From Lachnospiraceae bacterium (GTDB lineage Bacteria; Bacillota; Clostridia; Lachnospirales; Lachnospiraceae), in NCBI GenBank assembly GCA_910574745.1, contig CAJTCE010000002.1, positions 186,001 through 250,000 on the forward strand: a stretch of 64,000 nt of DNA, written 5' to 3'. Below the pieces are notes generated by a model. That model had not been told where the DNA came from and ran no database searches. It was given only the letters and a program-made list of their open reading frames with translations. Numbering within the stretch: the stretch's first letter is position 1; every line of letters starts with the position of its first letter. Positions 54,759 through 63,772 of this stretch are shown here, in pieces. The translations under genes and the position numbers were made by a program.

Positions 54759-56807
54759 TTATAATACTGTGTAATCAAGTAATGACATCATTTCCATACT
54801 GTATCTCACAAATGGTACCATTAACTGCATTATGATAAGGTATGCTAATGGTACGAAACATAAGATTTTGGCAAGAGATGATTTATTATCCATTACTTTT
54901 TTATTGTCAAGTTGTCTTTTTTGAATATAGTAAGCTCTATCTGTGTCGATTTCATCAAAAGCTTCTTTTACGCCAACAGCATCAACAGATAGTAATTTAT
55001 CACAAAATCTTCTGAAAGCCGGATAGGTTTCTTTTGCTTTCATATTACTCATTGCTGATTCTTCCCCTCTTTCCAGTTCAAGGATGCATTCCTGTATAGA
55101 TGTTTTAAAACAGTATGAAAAGCGTTCCATCCACTCGAGAATAGTGTTTATTGTAACTCCCTCATTGTTCATCAAAATTAAAATAATAGTTTCAAACTGA
55201 TTTACTTCATCAGCCATAGACTGTGAAAATATTTTTTTTCTGTAAAGAAGTATCCAGTATGGAATATAATATCCTGTAATTGCTGCTACCAATGATATTA
55301 GAAGAAAATAATATTTGTAATATACTTTTTGATATTCAGTTATTCGTTTTATTACTACAGAAGAAATCATGTCAGCATAGGTTTCATCGGTAATTTCTGT
55401 TGTTTGTGAAATTTCTTTTGTTAAATTTTCCTGCGATTGAAGTTTGCTGTTTCGCTTTTCTTTAACCATCATTTGAGTAATTTCTTGCATAGATTTTCTA
55501 TATTCTGGAGAAGGCAGAATAGATGTTGTATAGGATGTTGTAAAATCCGTTAACAAAGTTGCTCTCTCTCGACTGTTAGATATAAAGAATAAGATGTTCA
55601 CCGTGAACAAAATTATAATGCCGTAGATAACACGCTTTAATAAAAATTGTTTTGGTGTAATTTCGTCTCCTATTAACTTTAAAGAATCTCCAATTCTTTG
55701 GTTTTTTGTATAATTCCTATTGATCTCTTTGTTTAGTAATGCAGAGATAAAAGGGATAGTTGCCAATTTTTCAATTAATATGTGTTTCTTTTTTTCTTCT
55801 TTTCTTGAGTTTTTTAATGCCTGCAATAATTGATAACATATTATTGTAATAGGTATTAATAAAATTGTTACTATAGTGCCTGCTAATCCCTTGTACCATG
55901 ATGTGATTTCCGGAATATTGGAAGTTACCCATATTTCTGTCGGTTTCAATAAAAATATGGGAAATAATGCAACAAATATCTGACCAGAAAATTTATAATC
56001 ATTTTCCTCCTTTTTCAATATATCAATATCTAGTTCTTCCTTAAGGTAGTTAAGACTTTTTAAAAAATTACTTTTTTCTTTTGTATCTTCCCCATATTCC
56101 ATAACTGAACTTCCGATTGCAACAAATGTTGTAAAAAATCGGTTAGGAGAATTGTCCGAATAATTACTTGCTGCTATTTTTACATCTGAAGATGAAAAAA
56201 TTTCATAAAATTTTGTTGCATGTAAGGCTATTTCCTTTGGCAGATGATCAAGGGTATTGTATACTGCCTGGTCAGGACATGGACAATCGTGATAATAATG
56301 CCTTACATCTGATATAAAATCACCAAATTGCTTAAGTAATTTATACTCCATATTTTCATATTGTTTATTGATATATTCTGAGAATAATATATAAGTCATT
56401 GTTATTCCTATCAGCATATATAATAAATCAAATCCTGTAATAATGTTAAATGTAATAATTGCAATAAAACATAATATTGCCAATATAAAAGAGTTTAGCA
56501 TTATTTTGGTAGATTTTTTAACGATTGCTATATGATCTGCTGGATAAATCATTTCTATTCTTTTAGTAACTTTTGAATAATAATTTTTTATACCAGGAGT
56601 TTTACTAAATATGTTAGTAAAAATTCTTAAGTAATCCTTTTTTCCATTTCCATAATTAATGGTCCTTAATGCCTTACTTTTTCTTTTATTTTTCTTAATT
56701 ATCACTATGTAGATAGTGCTAGTAATGATAAAAACCAACAAAAGAAATATTGATAACATTTTTTGTGTTATAGATATTCCAAAAAGAGAAAAACTTATTA
56801 TCATCAA
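54759..56807 (-). CDS. Fused TadB/TadC-like inner-membrane platform protein
   Basis: A 682-residue membrane protein with two type II secretion F-like halves. Each half has paired helices around a cytoplasmic helical domain: first QFGDFISDVRHYYHD with YNTLDHLPKEIA, second ADEVNQFETIILILMNNEGVTINTILEWME with YPAFRRFCDKLLSVDAVGVKEAFDEI. The C-terminal end has the TadC-like FVPLAYLIIMQLMVPF. TadB and TadC are usually separate; here they are one chain. The start overlaps the CpaF gene by 4 bases. A GTTCACCGTGAAC palindrome lies inside at 55596. Confidence 0.8.
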   Translation of the reverse strand: MMIISFSLFGISITQKMLSIFLLLVFIITSTIYIVIIKKNKRKSKALRTINYGNGKKDYLRIFTNIFSKTPGIKNYYSKVTKRIEMIYPADHIAIVKKSTKIMLNSFILAILCFIAIITFNIITGFDLLYMLIGITMTYILFSEYINKQYENMEYKLLKQFGDFISDVRHYYHDCPCPDQAVYNTLDHLPKEIALHATKFYEIFSSSDVKIAASNYSDNSPNRFFTTFVAIGSSVMEYGEDTKEKSNFLKSLNYLKEELDIDILKKEENDYKFSGQIFVALFPIFLLKPTEIWVTSNIPEITSWYKGLAGTIVTILLIPITIICYQLLQALKNSRKEEKKKHILIEKLATIPFISALLNKEINRNYTKNQRIGDSLKLIGDEITPKQFLLKRVIYGIIILFTVNILFFISNSRERATLLTDFTTSYTTSILPSPEYRKSMQEITQMMVKEKRNSKLQSQENLTKEISQTTEITDETYADMISSVVIKRITEYQKVYYKYYFLLISLVAAITGYYIPYWILLYRKKIFSQSMADEVNQFETIILILMNNEGVTINTILEWMERFSYCFKTSIQECILELERGEESAMSNMKAKETYPAFRRFCDKLLSVDAVGVKEAFDEIDTDRAYYIQKRQLDNKKVMDNKSSLAKILCFVPLAYLIIMQLMVPFVRYSMEMMSLLDYTVL
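55596..55608. repeat. 13-bp palindrome, copy 2 (inside the TadB/C gene)
   Basis: GTTCACCGTGAAC on the + strand. It is read in the gene as TTC ACG GTG AAC (FTVN), a different frame from copy 3. Confidence 0.75.
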
Positions 56808-58696
56808 TCTCTATCTCCCTTCTTTGAAATATTAGAAATCCTCTTCATGTCACTTTCAAATTTTTCAATTTGTTTATCATCAAGAACTTTTTTGATTTCA
56901 TTTATTGTTTTGTCAGATGGGAGATTTAATAAAACATATTTTCCATCTTTATATGTACACAATTCTCTAACAGTAAAAAGTTCTCTATCTGTTACACGTT
57001 TATAGTATTCATTTTCGTTTTTTAGTGTAGCTTCTTGAAGCTGTTTTTCGGTCATGTCCTTGGTGTTTGTTTGTGGATAGTCTCTCAAGTACATAGGAAT
57101 TACTTCGTTAATGTGTGCAATATATCTATGTCCCTTTGTGTTTTCCATGTGACAATCAATATTAATTGCTTCTGCTACAATTTCCTCTGCTGCTTTTTCC
57201 GATGAATATCCACCTGCTGCCAGCAGACTATCACGGATGGCATAAATAAGAGATTTTGTGGTTTTTGCATGATGCGTAAAGAATGATTGTCTTGAACCTA
57301 CATTAGCGGTTTGAACCATCCAGCTAGCAGCTTCTGCCGTTGCCACTTCTCCAATTATATTTATATAAGCATTGGTCTTTTTAGTTAAGTCCAAAGAATC
57401 CTGTATTGGAACAGAATCTGTCTCTTGGAAGTTTACAATGTTATATTCTGGATATGTATATTGTAAATTTAATTCATTTGAAGTTTCAATCAGACGAATT
57501 GGACAGGATTTATCAATATATCTGATAAATGCTTTTAGCCCAGTCGTTTTACCGGTGCCCATGCTGCCCGTAATTCCAATGTTCCGATATCCTTTTACGG
57601 CCCATTTCATTAATGTGATGGGTATATCGTTATTTGGATCACTAAATAGTTCTTCTGGTTTGCTTGATGGTGATGAATCAAACTTACGAATAAAAAATGC
57701 ATAAGAACTTGCCAAAGGCGGCCTGACAACTACTATACGTGAACCATCCATCATAGTAGTAATGATACGTCCCGATCGCTTGGATAATACTTCCCTTGCA
57801 TTGTGCTTGCATATATTTTGGCATACACGAACTAATTCTTCTTGTGAACCAAAACTTAAAAAAGAAAGATGAATATTATTGCCTTTATACATAACCCATA
57901 TTGACTCATAAGTGAATGGCAGGTTTCTCATATTGATACCTTTGATGTCGTATGCTCCTTTCGGTACCCCATTTACTCCTGCATCGATTTCGTCCAAAGT
58001 AGAATCGATTAATACGTCAACAGCACCAAATCCTTTGTATTGTGAAAAGATACGCTGGCATACTATCCTTAGTTTGTCATCATAAGTCAAGTCTACATCT
58101 GACATAACATAAGCATATACCCTGTCTATATCTGATGATGTAATTTCATATCCGACGTTCCCATTTTTATCTTTTTTGGGCTGGTCTAACTGAAACTCAT
58201 CAATTATTGCTCCAAAAGCATTTCTTCCAAACCCTTTTAGGTTGGAATATACAGACAATAGTATTTCAAACTTATCCCGTGCAGAAAGTCTATTTATGTC
58301 GTTAAAAGAAATAATTTCATCTATGGTATTTTCATTAATCTTGCAGGCTGGACCCGTAATAATATTTCTAATAGATGCTATTAAAAAGCGCTTTGCAGAA
58401 TGATTTCCATAAGCAGCCTCTTTTAATGCCTTTCGATGTTCTTCTTTTTTTCGTTCTTCTTTCATTAATTCTTCTCTTGAAAGGTTCATTTCTTTTAGAT
58501 CCATCCGCACTGTCTGGGCAAAAGATTTTGAAACGCTATCAATTAAAAAGTCAAAAGAACCCATTTCATGTGTGTCCAAATCTTCTTCTGAGTATTTAGA
58601 AATGCTTTTAAAGTAATAAAAAATTACTCCTCCTATAATAAGGATAATGGATACAATGACAATATAATTTAATAAAACTTGAAGCGTAGCGTTCAT
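56804..58696 (-). CDS. CpaF/TadA-like secretion ATPase with N-terminal membrane helix
   Basis: A 630-residue ATPase of the type II/IV secretion superfamily that powers pilus assembly. It has a hydrophobic helix at residues 8-28, a charged linker (40-100), the N-terminal domain, a Walker A at 377-384 (GSMGTGKT), a Walker B-like strand INIIGEVATAEA at 445-456 and HHAKTTKS at 475-482. CpaF proteins are normally soluble, so the membrane helix is unusual. It overlaps the TadB/C gene (4 bases). There are no VirB4 or VirD4 genes nearby, which favours a Tad-type rather than a conjugative machine. Confidence 0.88.
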   Translation of the reverse strand: MNATLQVLLNYIVIVSIILIIGGVIFYYFKSISKYSEEDLDTHEMGSFDFLIDSVSKSFAQTVRMDLKEMNLSREELMKEERKKEEHRKALKEAAYGNHSAKRFLIASIRNIITGPACKINENTIDEIISFNDINRLSARDKFEILLSVYSNLKGFGRNAFGAIIDEFQLDQPKKDKNGNVGYEITSSDIDRVYAYVMSDVDLTYDDKLRIVCQRIFSQYKGFGAVDVLIDSTLDEIDAGVNGVPKGAYDIKGINMRNLPFTYESIWVMYKGNNIHLSFLSFGSQEELVRVCQNICKHNAREVLSKRSGRIITTMMDGSRIVVVRPPLASSYAFFIRKFDSSPSSKPEELFSDPNNDIPITLMKWAVKGYRNIGITGSMGTGKTTGLKAFIRYIDKSCPIRLIETSNELNLQYTYPEYNIVNFQETDSVPIQDSLDLTKKTNAYINIIGEVATAEAASWMVQTANVGSRQSFFTHHAKTTKSLIYAIRDSLLAAGGYSSEKAAEEIVAEAINIDCHMENTKGHRYIAHINEVIPMYLRDYPQTNTKDMTEKQLQEATLKNENEYYKRVTDRELFTVRELCTYKDGKYVLLNLPSDKTINEIKKVLDDKQIEKFESDMKRISNISKKGDRD

Positions 58697-58758
58697 GGCA
58701 TTCTCCTTCTGGCCGTCTTTGTGTTTCTAATTGATAAAATGCTATTAAAGATTTTTTT

Positions 58759-60426
58759 TCAATTTTCTGCAGGCTTTTTTTTGATTGCTGTATTGGTCTG
58801 TTTCACAACCGGCTTTTTAGCTGAAGCCGATTGTTTTGAACTACCAGTAGTTGTCCCTTTTTTTGTAGCTGATTGAGAAACTGTTGGTTTGGTCACAGTT
58901 CTTTTAGTGGGTTGTTTTACACTTGTGTTATTGGCCGGCTTTTCTTTTTTCCCTTCAATACCATTTTTAGACGAAGTATTTGTAATTTGTGTTTTTTCTG
59001 TTTGTGACACGACTTTTTTAACGGCTGCAGGCTGTTTTTTTTCTGTTACTGCACTTGAGGTGCTTTTCTTTTTCATATTATCGCTCAATGTATTTTTATT
59101 AACTGATGCGGTGGATCCTGCATTTTTAGATGTTCTTTTTTCTGCTGCTCTTTTTGCATTTTCTTTTCGGTCATAATTTACAAGCATATTAATGAGTTCG
59201 TCTTTTCTGCTTTTTGATTTATATGTTAGTTGTCGTTCATCACAGAAAACTTTTAACTGTGCAATTGTCATTTCGGCATATTTTGGTTTTTGCACTTTAT
59301 TTGTAGTCTCCTGTAATCTGGCAGCTGTTGTAGATTTTTTTTGTTTTGGCTGTTGTTTTGTGTTTGTTTTATTTACAGAATTAGAAGATTTTACGGGTTT
59401 TGATTCTTTTTTATCGTTAAATTCTGTATCTGAATCTTCGTTTTCTGCAATATAAGGTGTAATTCCTCCAAAAGCAGCAGATGGTGTCTTGACAGTGCTT
59501 TCATTGTATGTGGTAACTTTTACCTTTTTTCTGAAAAATAACCCTCGTGTTACGGTTTTTTCTTCCACGTTTTCAGGTAATAGTTTTTTAAGTTCATCCT
59601 GTTGGTGGTTTTCTTGTATCGAGGGAATAGAATCTTCTTCAATACTGCGTTCAGGCATATTACCAATAAGTGCGTCGCAGAACCTGTTGATAGAGTTGAT
59701 AAAATCAAAATTATCATCAAATGGTTCTGATTTTTCATTGTTCATGATAAATGTTAATACATCATGCCCAATGTATGCATTTTTTAGATCAGCATTGTGT
59801 TTTAAAGTAAATGCTGGGATATCATATTGCTTTGACAAATATCTATCCGAATATGGGGAGTTGTTTTCGTAGTCACATACTAATATATAAGCATTTTTTT
59901 TGTTTACTGCAGGAATTGTTTTTTTCTTACCTTGTGGAACACATACAATGATTTTATCTGACATTTTAAATAATGTTTTTTGTAGTTTTGTATTTTCCGG
60001 GATAAAGCAAAAAACAAAATCATAATTTTTTTGTGCTGCTTCAAATAAAACCTTTAAATCTTCTTCTTTGCTAAGTAATTCACTTTCCAAAGATGTTTTG
60101 TTACTATGGTTTGCAATATCAAGAACATAGCCATTGGAATTTAATGTCTGTAAGCAACATGTATCAAAGTGTTCCTTTTCAATTCTTTCAGACTCTACTC
60201 TTGACATAAGGGCGTCGATGCCGGAATCAATATAGACATTACCTAAAGGGGAAATTTCTGCAGCATTTATTTTCTTCCCAACGAGTATATCCTCAATAGA
60301 GATGTCCGATTTGTTATATAAAGATATAACAAGGACACTCCTTTTTTTTAAAGCTGTTAGTGCAGAAACTACAGAAATTGCCTGTAATGTTTCTGTTTGA
60401 CTTTTTCCAATAAAACCTACTACCAT
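58759..60426 (-). CDS. TadZ/ParA-like protein with C-terminal SAP domain
   Basis: A 555-residue protein. Residues 1 to about 250 have a ParA/MinD-like fold (VVGFIGKSQTETLQAISVV, YDFVFCFIP, IIVCVPQ), but the P-loop is degenerate and lacks GKT/GKS with the usual glycines. After a Lys/Ser-rich linker, residues about 382-417 form a SAP-like motif (EMTIAQLKVFCDERQ, SRKDELINMLVNY). A very basic Ala/Lys/Pro-rich tail of about 130 residues follows. TadZ proteins place Tad machines at the cell pole; the SAP and basic tail suggest DNA binding here. Confidence 0.72.
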   Translation of the reverse strand: MVVGFIGKSQTETLQAISVVSALTALKKRSVLVISLYNKSDISIEDILVGKKINAAEISPLGNVYIDSGIDALMSRVESERIEKEHFDTCCLQTLNSNGYVLDIANHSNKTSLESELLSKEEDLKVLFEAAQKNYDFVFCFIPENTKLQKTLFKMSDKIIVCVPQGKKKTIPAVNKKNAYILVCDYENNSPYSDRYLSKQYDIPAFTLKHNADLKNAYIGHDVLTFIMNNEKSEPFDDNFDFINSINRFCDALIGNMPERSIEEDSIPSIQENHQQDELKKLLPENVEEKTVTRGLFFRKKVKVTTYNESTVKTPSAAFGGITPYIAENEDSDTEFNDKKESKPVKSSNSVNKTNTKQQPKQKKSTTAARLQETTNKVQKPKYAEMTIAQLKVFCDERQLTYKSKSRKDELINMLVNYDRKENAKRAAEKRTSKNAGSTASVNKNTLSDNMKKKSTSSAVTEKKQPAAVKKVVSQTEKTQITNTSSKNGIEGKKEKPANNTSVKQPTKRTVTKPTVSQSATKKGTTTGSSKQSASAKKPVVKQTNTAIKKKPAEN

Positions 60427-60437
60427 TTTTCTGCCTC

Positions 60438-61100
60438 CTATACCTTGGTGTATTTAGAAACGGTCTTATATTCTGTATTTGTTAATTTAGAAATTATTTT
60501 CGATAATACTCTGCGATATTCTTTACTCAGAGCAGTATATTTTTGATGCCCATTCACTGCTAATGCTTGTCCTAAAGAAGCATCTTTTTCTTCGTAGGGG
60601 AAAGAGTAAACGTCTTCAACATTTATGGATGTATTTGAAGAAAAATCATTGAGGATTTTTTCCTCTGAAATTTTTCCGTTTAATTTATCTCTTAAAACCA
60701 GATCTGCAGTTGCTTCTAATCCCTTTAGCCGGTTTATAATGTTTTTTTTATATCTCGGCTCAAAGTTTGATACAATTGTGATATAATCTGAAAGCTTCAT
60801 GATATGCCCATATATTTGCATACCATGATTGACTATTACAAAGTCATATTTCTCGCTTACCTTAGGAGATATATCTCTTTTTTTTAAAAATGTGACATCT
60901 CCTTGTTGCACGACTTCACTATCATCTGTATCATCAGGACGTTTTAAGCAATCATATAAGTCCGACATATAGGAATTATCAATTACCATAACGCTTTTTC
61001 CCATTGAATTAAGGATAGACGCCAAGTAATAAGCAAAATCTCCTTTTTCAACACCTATAATAGATAAGATGTATGTATTTTTTTCTATAGATTGAAACAT
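60438..61100 (-). CDS. ParA/TadZ-like protein with degenerate P-loop
   Basis: A 220-residue protein with the ParA-like order of strands (TYILSIIGVEKGDFAYYLASIL, then MGKSVMVIDNS, KYDFVIVNHG, DYITIVSNFEP). The usual KGGxGKT is replaced by GVEKGDF, so ATP hydrolysis is doubtful. It lies 11 bases before the larger TadZ-like gene and 3 bases after the CpaB-like gene. The pair may form a heteromer that places the machine. Confidence 0.65.
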   Translation of the reverse strand: MFQSIEKNTYILSIIGVEKGDFAYYLASILNSMGKSVMVIDNSYMSDLYDCLKRPDDTDDSEVVQQGDVTFLKKRDISPKVSEKYDFVIVNHGMQIYGHIMKLSDYITIVSNFEPRYKKNIINRLKGLEATADLVLRDKLNGKISEEKILNDFSSNTSINVEDVYSFPYEEKDASLGQALAVNGHQKYTALSKEYRRVLSKIISKLTNTEYKTVSKYTKV

Positions 61101-61103
61101 TTT

Positions 61104-62066
61104 TTATTCTTCCCCCTGTTCTTCATAGTTTTCGTCTACTACTGATTCGTCATTTGTAATCAGATTACCTTCTTCGTCATACTCTGAGATTGTGGAATCA
61201 TCATTTAAAGGCTCATCTTCTGTATCTTTTGATGTTAAAACACTGGCTTGCGCTGTATCTGTAAGTCCATGGCCTGTTGCTGTTGCTGCTAATTGTTCTG
61301 GGGTAAGACCTGTTAATCGTTGTTCCAGATCTAATCTTGCTGTTAGATTTAATGTCTGCTGTGCGATTTCTAAAATATTAGGGTCAGTATTTAGTAAATC
61401 AATGGTTTCACTTCTTACAGGATATGTAGGAATGGCTTCATCCTGAATAGAAGGTTCAATATATCTTGTTGTATAAATTCTGGTTCCGGATATGGTATAT
61501 GCATCAATAGTGGCGGATGCCAATCTTAATATTTCTTCTTCACTTAAAGTAATATAAAAGATAGATTCATCTAAATGTAAAGTACGTATTGTTTTTTTAC
61601 TTAATACAAGATAATCTTCCCCGTTTGGAAACATAATACGTATATCAATGCAGTCTGATTCTTTTTGATCTGTCATAAGATTCGCAACACTTATTTCATA
61701 TTCTCTGGTATCGTTGCTGATTTCCTCTTTTGTTGCCATATTTGTCATGACTGGTGTCCCCGCCATGATATTGACCGTTGCTGTAAGGGGAAGAGATTCT
61801 GATGTAATATAGTAACTTGAATCAAGTCCGGTATAAACAGCCTGTTCCATGACGTTTGAATCAATATCTATAATGTCGCCACATCTGATATCAACTTCTG
61901 CCACAAGACAGTATCTTTTATTTGATTCCAGATTATATTCAGCTTCAATTGCTTGATTTTTATATTCTCCTGCTTTTAAGACAAATATAATAATTGCTCC
62001 TATAGCGATAAATAAACATGTTCCTAACACAATGGCAAATTTTGTTAAAAATTTTTTATTTTTCAT
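61104..62066 (-). CDS. CpaB-like protein with SAF domain
   Basis: A 320-residue protein with an N-terminal membrane helix (residues 8-32) followed by an SAF-type domain (CLVAEVDIRCGDIIDID, then TATVNIMAGTPVMTNMAT) as in CpaB/RcpC. CpaB proteins belong to Tad pilus assembly complexes. The last 80 residues are acidic and probably disordered. It stands between the S1-domain gene and the first TadZ-like gene. Confidence 0.78.
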   Translation of the reverse strand: MKNKKFLTKFAIVLGTCLFIAIGAIIIFVLKAGEYKNQAIEAEYNLESNKRYCLVAEVDIRCGDIIDIDSNVMEQAVYTGLDSSYYITSESLPLTATVNIMAGTPVMTNMATKEEISNDTREYEISVANLMTDQKESDCIDIRIMFPNGEDYLVLSKKTIRTLHLDESIFYITLSEEEILRLASATIDAYTISGTRIYTTRYIEPSIQDEAIPTYPVRSETIDLLNTDPNILEIAQQTLNLTARLDLEQRLTGLTPEQLAATATGHGLTDTAQASVLTSKDTEDEPLNDDSTISEYDEEGNLITNDESVVDENYEEQGEE

Positions 62067-62124
62067 AATTATTTCTCCATTTAGAGCCGGTATGGAAAAG
62101 AAACCATACCGGCCTGTTTTTTAA

Positions 62125-63597
62125 TTATTGGACACTGATAATTTCTCCAAATGTCTTTTTCTGTTCGTCAACTTTTTTCCGAATTCTTACGGTTACTGTA
62201 GATCCAACAATAGGCATTTTCCTTATCTGTGGAGTTGAACAAAATACCTGATATCCATGTTTCTTAAGTTCTACAAAATATCCTTCATCGGTTATCATGG
62301 ATACTTTTCCGGCACATACATCTCCAACAGAGAAAGAATTGTAATATGTTTCCTGCGGATTTTTTTTCAGTGCTTTAACACTTGCTTTGATTTTGAAATG
62401 TTTAAGTCCTGTTTCCTGTCCACGATTTACTCTTTTTAATACTACAGATTCAACCTGCTGAATTAAAATCTGGATTTTTTCTCCTATTGAATATTCTTCC
62501 CTGCAGTCTCCTAAACGATTGTAAGATAATTCTTCCTGGGGTATGTATGTTTCAGCACCGCCTGCTTCCACGAATATTCCATTTGAATTAACACCTGTGA
62601 TAGTGGCATTTACGGCTGTACCTGCTTTAAGTCTGGGAGTGTCACTTTCATTTCGTGATCCGTAATTTATATTGGCAATGCATGACATGGCATGAATTCT
62701 GGACGCATATGCAATTCCTTCAGATTCTTTTACCCTGAATACCATAAAGTCTACAGGCATTCCAATTCTTTTTGATAACAGTACCGGCAGACCTCCTTTT
62801 ATTCCCATCTCTTCTTTGGCATATTTTTCAGGGTCATTCATACCTAACATCATAGATGCGGGAATTAGAACGGAAAAATATTTGAAAGGTTTAACATTTG
62901 CCTGCGAGTTATAGATTCCATTGTATTCTATCTCTGCCATTGTAATGTTTGCCCTTTCAAAAACAGCGATAAGAGTTCCTTTTAAGATGACAGGCCTTCC
63001 GGATCTGGTTGAAAATGCAGCCTGTGCAAGTGTCTCATATTCCTGCTTTCTGATGTCTTTTTCAGTAATGACTTTTTCACCCATTTCTACGGTTTCTACA
63101 TAAAAATCATTACGATAGATTCCTTTTTTCATGTTTTCGGTTGCCCGTTTTACTTTGCGCCCTCGAAATACATCCGTGTCAGAAGCAATATATGTTCTTC
63201 TTGTACGTTCACCGTGAACATCTTCTTCATCTTCTGTAAATTCTTCTTCTACAATTTCTTCTGTATCTTCTGTAGTTGAATCATCTTTTTCTTCTTCGCC
63301 GTCTGATTCATTTTCCAGAGCAGAAGATAATTCTGTACCAGTGATCACATCATCAATGTCAAAATCAACTTCACCAGTCTGTTCACGTACTTCTGCTTCG
63401 GCTTCTTCCTCAGAAAGCCCTTCTTTTTCCATTTTCATTTGTTTTGCCAGTTCGTCCATTTCTGATAATGGCTGCTCTTTTTTCTTTTCGGTTTCTTTTT
63501 TGGCTCTTTTTACAGTCCTTTTTGGTGCTTTTTCTGCATCAACTGTTTTTTGTTCGATTTTTTTTACATCTTCAGTTTCTTTTTTTGCTCTTGGCAT
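62125..63597 (-). CDS. S1 RNA-binding-domain protein heading the Tad-like operon
   Basis: A 490-residue soluble protein. Residues 1-150 are highly charged and probably disordered (Lys-rich, then Glu/Asp-rich). A central domain (160-320) is unassigned. Two S1-like modules end the chain: about 330-395 (GTAVNATITGVNSNGIFVEAGG) and 415-485 (VGDVCAGKVSMITDEGYFVEL). AAAGGAGG precedes the ATG. A promoter lies upstream, so this may be the first gene of the long operon. A role in translation control of the locus is inferred. Palindrome copy 3 is inside at 63207. Confidence 0.75.
   Translation of the reverse strand: MPRAKKETEDVKKIEQKTVDAEKAPKRTVKRAKKETEKKKEQPLSEMDELAKQMKMEKEGLSEEEAEAEVREQTGEVDFDIDDVITGTELSSALENESDGEEEKDDSTTEDTEEIVEEEFTEDEEDVHGERTRRTYIASDTDVFRGRKVKRATENMKKGIYRNDFYVETVEMGEKVITEKDIRKQEYETLAQAAFSTRSGRPVILKGTLIAVFERANITMAEIEYNGIYNSQANVKPFKYFSVLIPASMMLGMNDPEKYAKEEMGIKGGLPVLLSKRIGMPVDFMVFRVKESEGIAYASRIHAMSCIANINYGSRNESDTPRLKAGTAVNATITGVNSNGIFVEAGGAETYIPQEELSYNRLGDCREEYSIGEKIQILIQQVESVVLKRVNRGQETGLKHFKIKASVKALKKNPQETYYNSFSVGDVCAGKVSMITDEGYFVELKKHGYQVFCSTPQIRKMPIVGSTVTVRIRKKVDEQKKTFGEIISVQ
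63207..63219. repeat. 13-bp palindrome, copy 3 (inside the S1-domain gene)
   Basis: GTTCACCGTGAAC on the + strand. It is read in the gene as GTT CAC GGT GAA (VHGE), a different frame from copy 2. Confidence 0.75.
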
Positions 63598-63657
63598 TTA
63601 AAACCCTCCTTTTGATAATAAATAGCCATGTACGAAACACCACATTCATTATTTATG

Positions 63658-63681
63658 TAGGTTTGTGAGGTATGGCAAACC
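63658..63681. promoter_or_regulatory. Inverted repeat in the S1-gene leader
   Basis: AGGTTTG/CAAACCT, 7-bp arms around 10 bases, located just after the predicted transcription start of the S1-domain gene. Possible operator or leader hairpin. Confidence 0.4.
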
Positions 63682-63683
63682 TC

Positions 63684-63712
63684 TTTATAACTTTTTTGCT
63701 TTATAGAAACAA
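63684..63712 (-). promoter_or_regulatory. Promoter of the S1/Tad-like operon
   Basis: TTGTTT (63712-63707) and TATAAA (63689-63684), 17 bases apart on the - strand, about 90 bases before the S1-domain start. Confidence 0.55.
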
Positions 63713-63772
63713 TCATTTCTTATAGGCCTTTAACTTATTCCAAAAGAGCTGATTGCTGTCTATCGTTTAAAT

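Noticed and set aside
56804-58696. CpaF-like ATPase as a VirB11-type conjugation ATPase
   Set aside because: No VirB4, VirD4 coupling protein or relaxase gene is in the window. The neighbours (CpaB, TadZ, TadB/C) fit a Tad system better.
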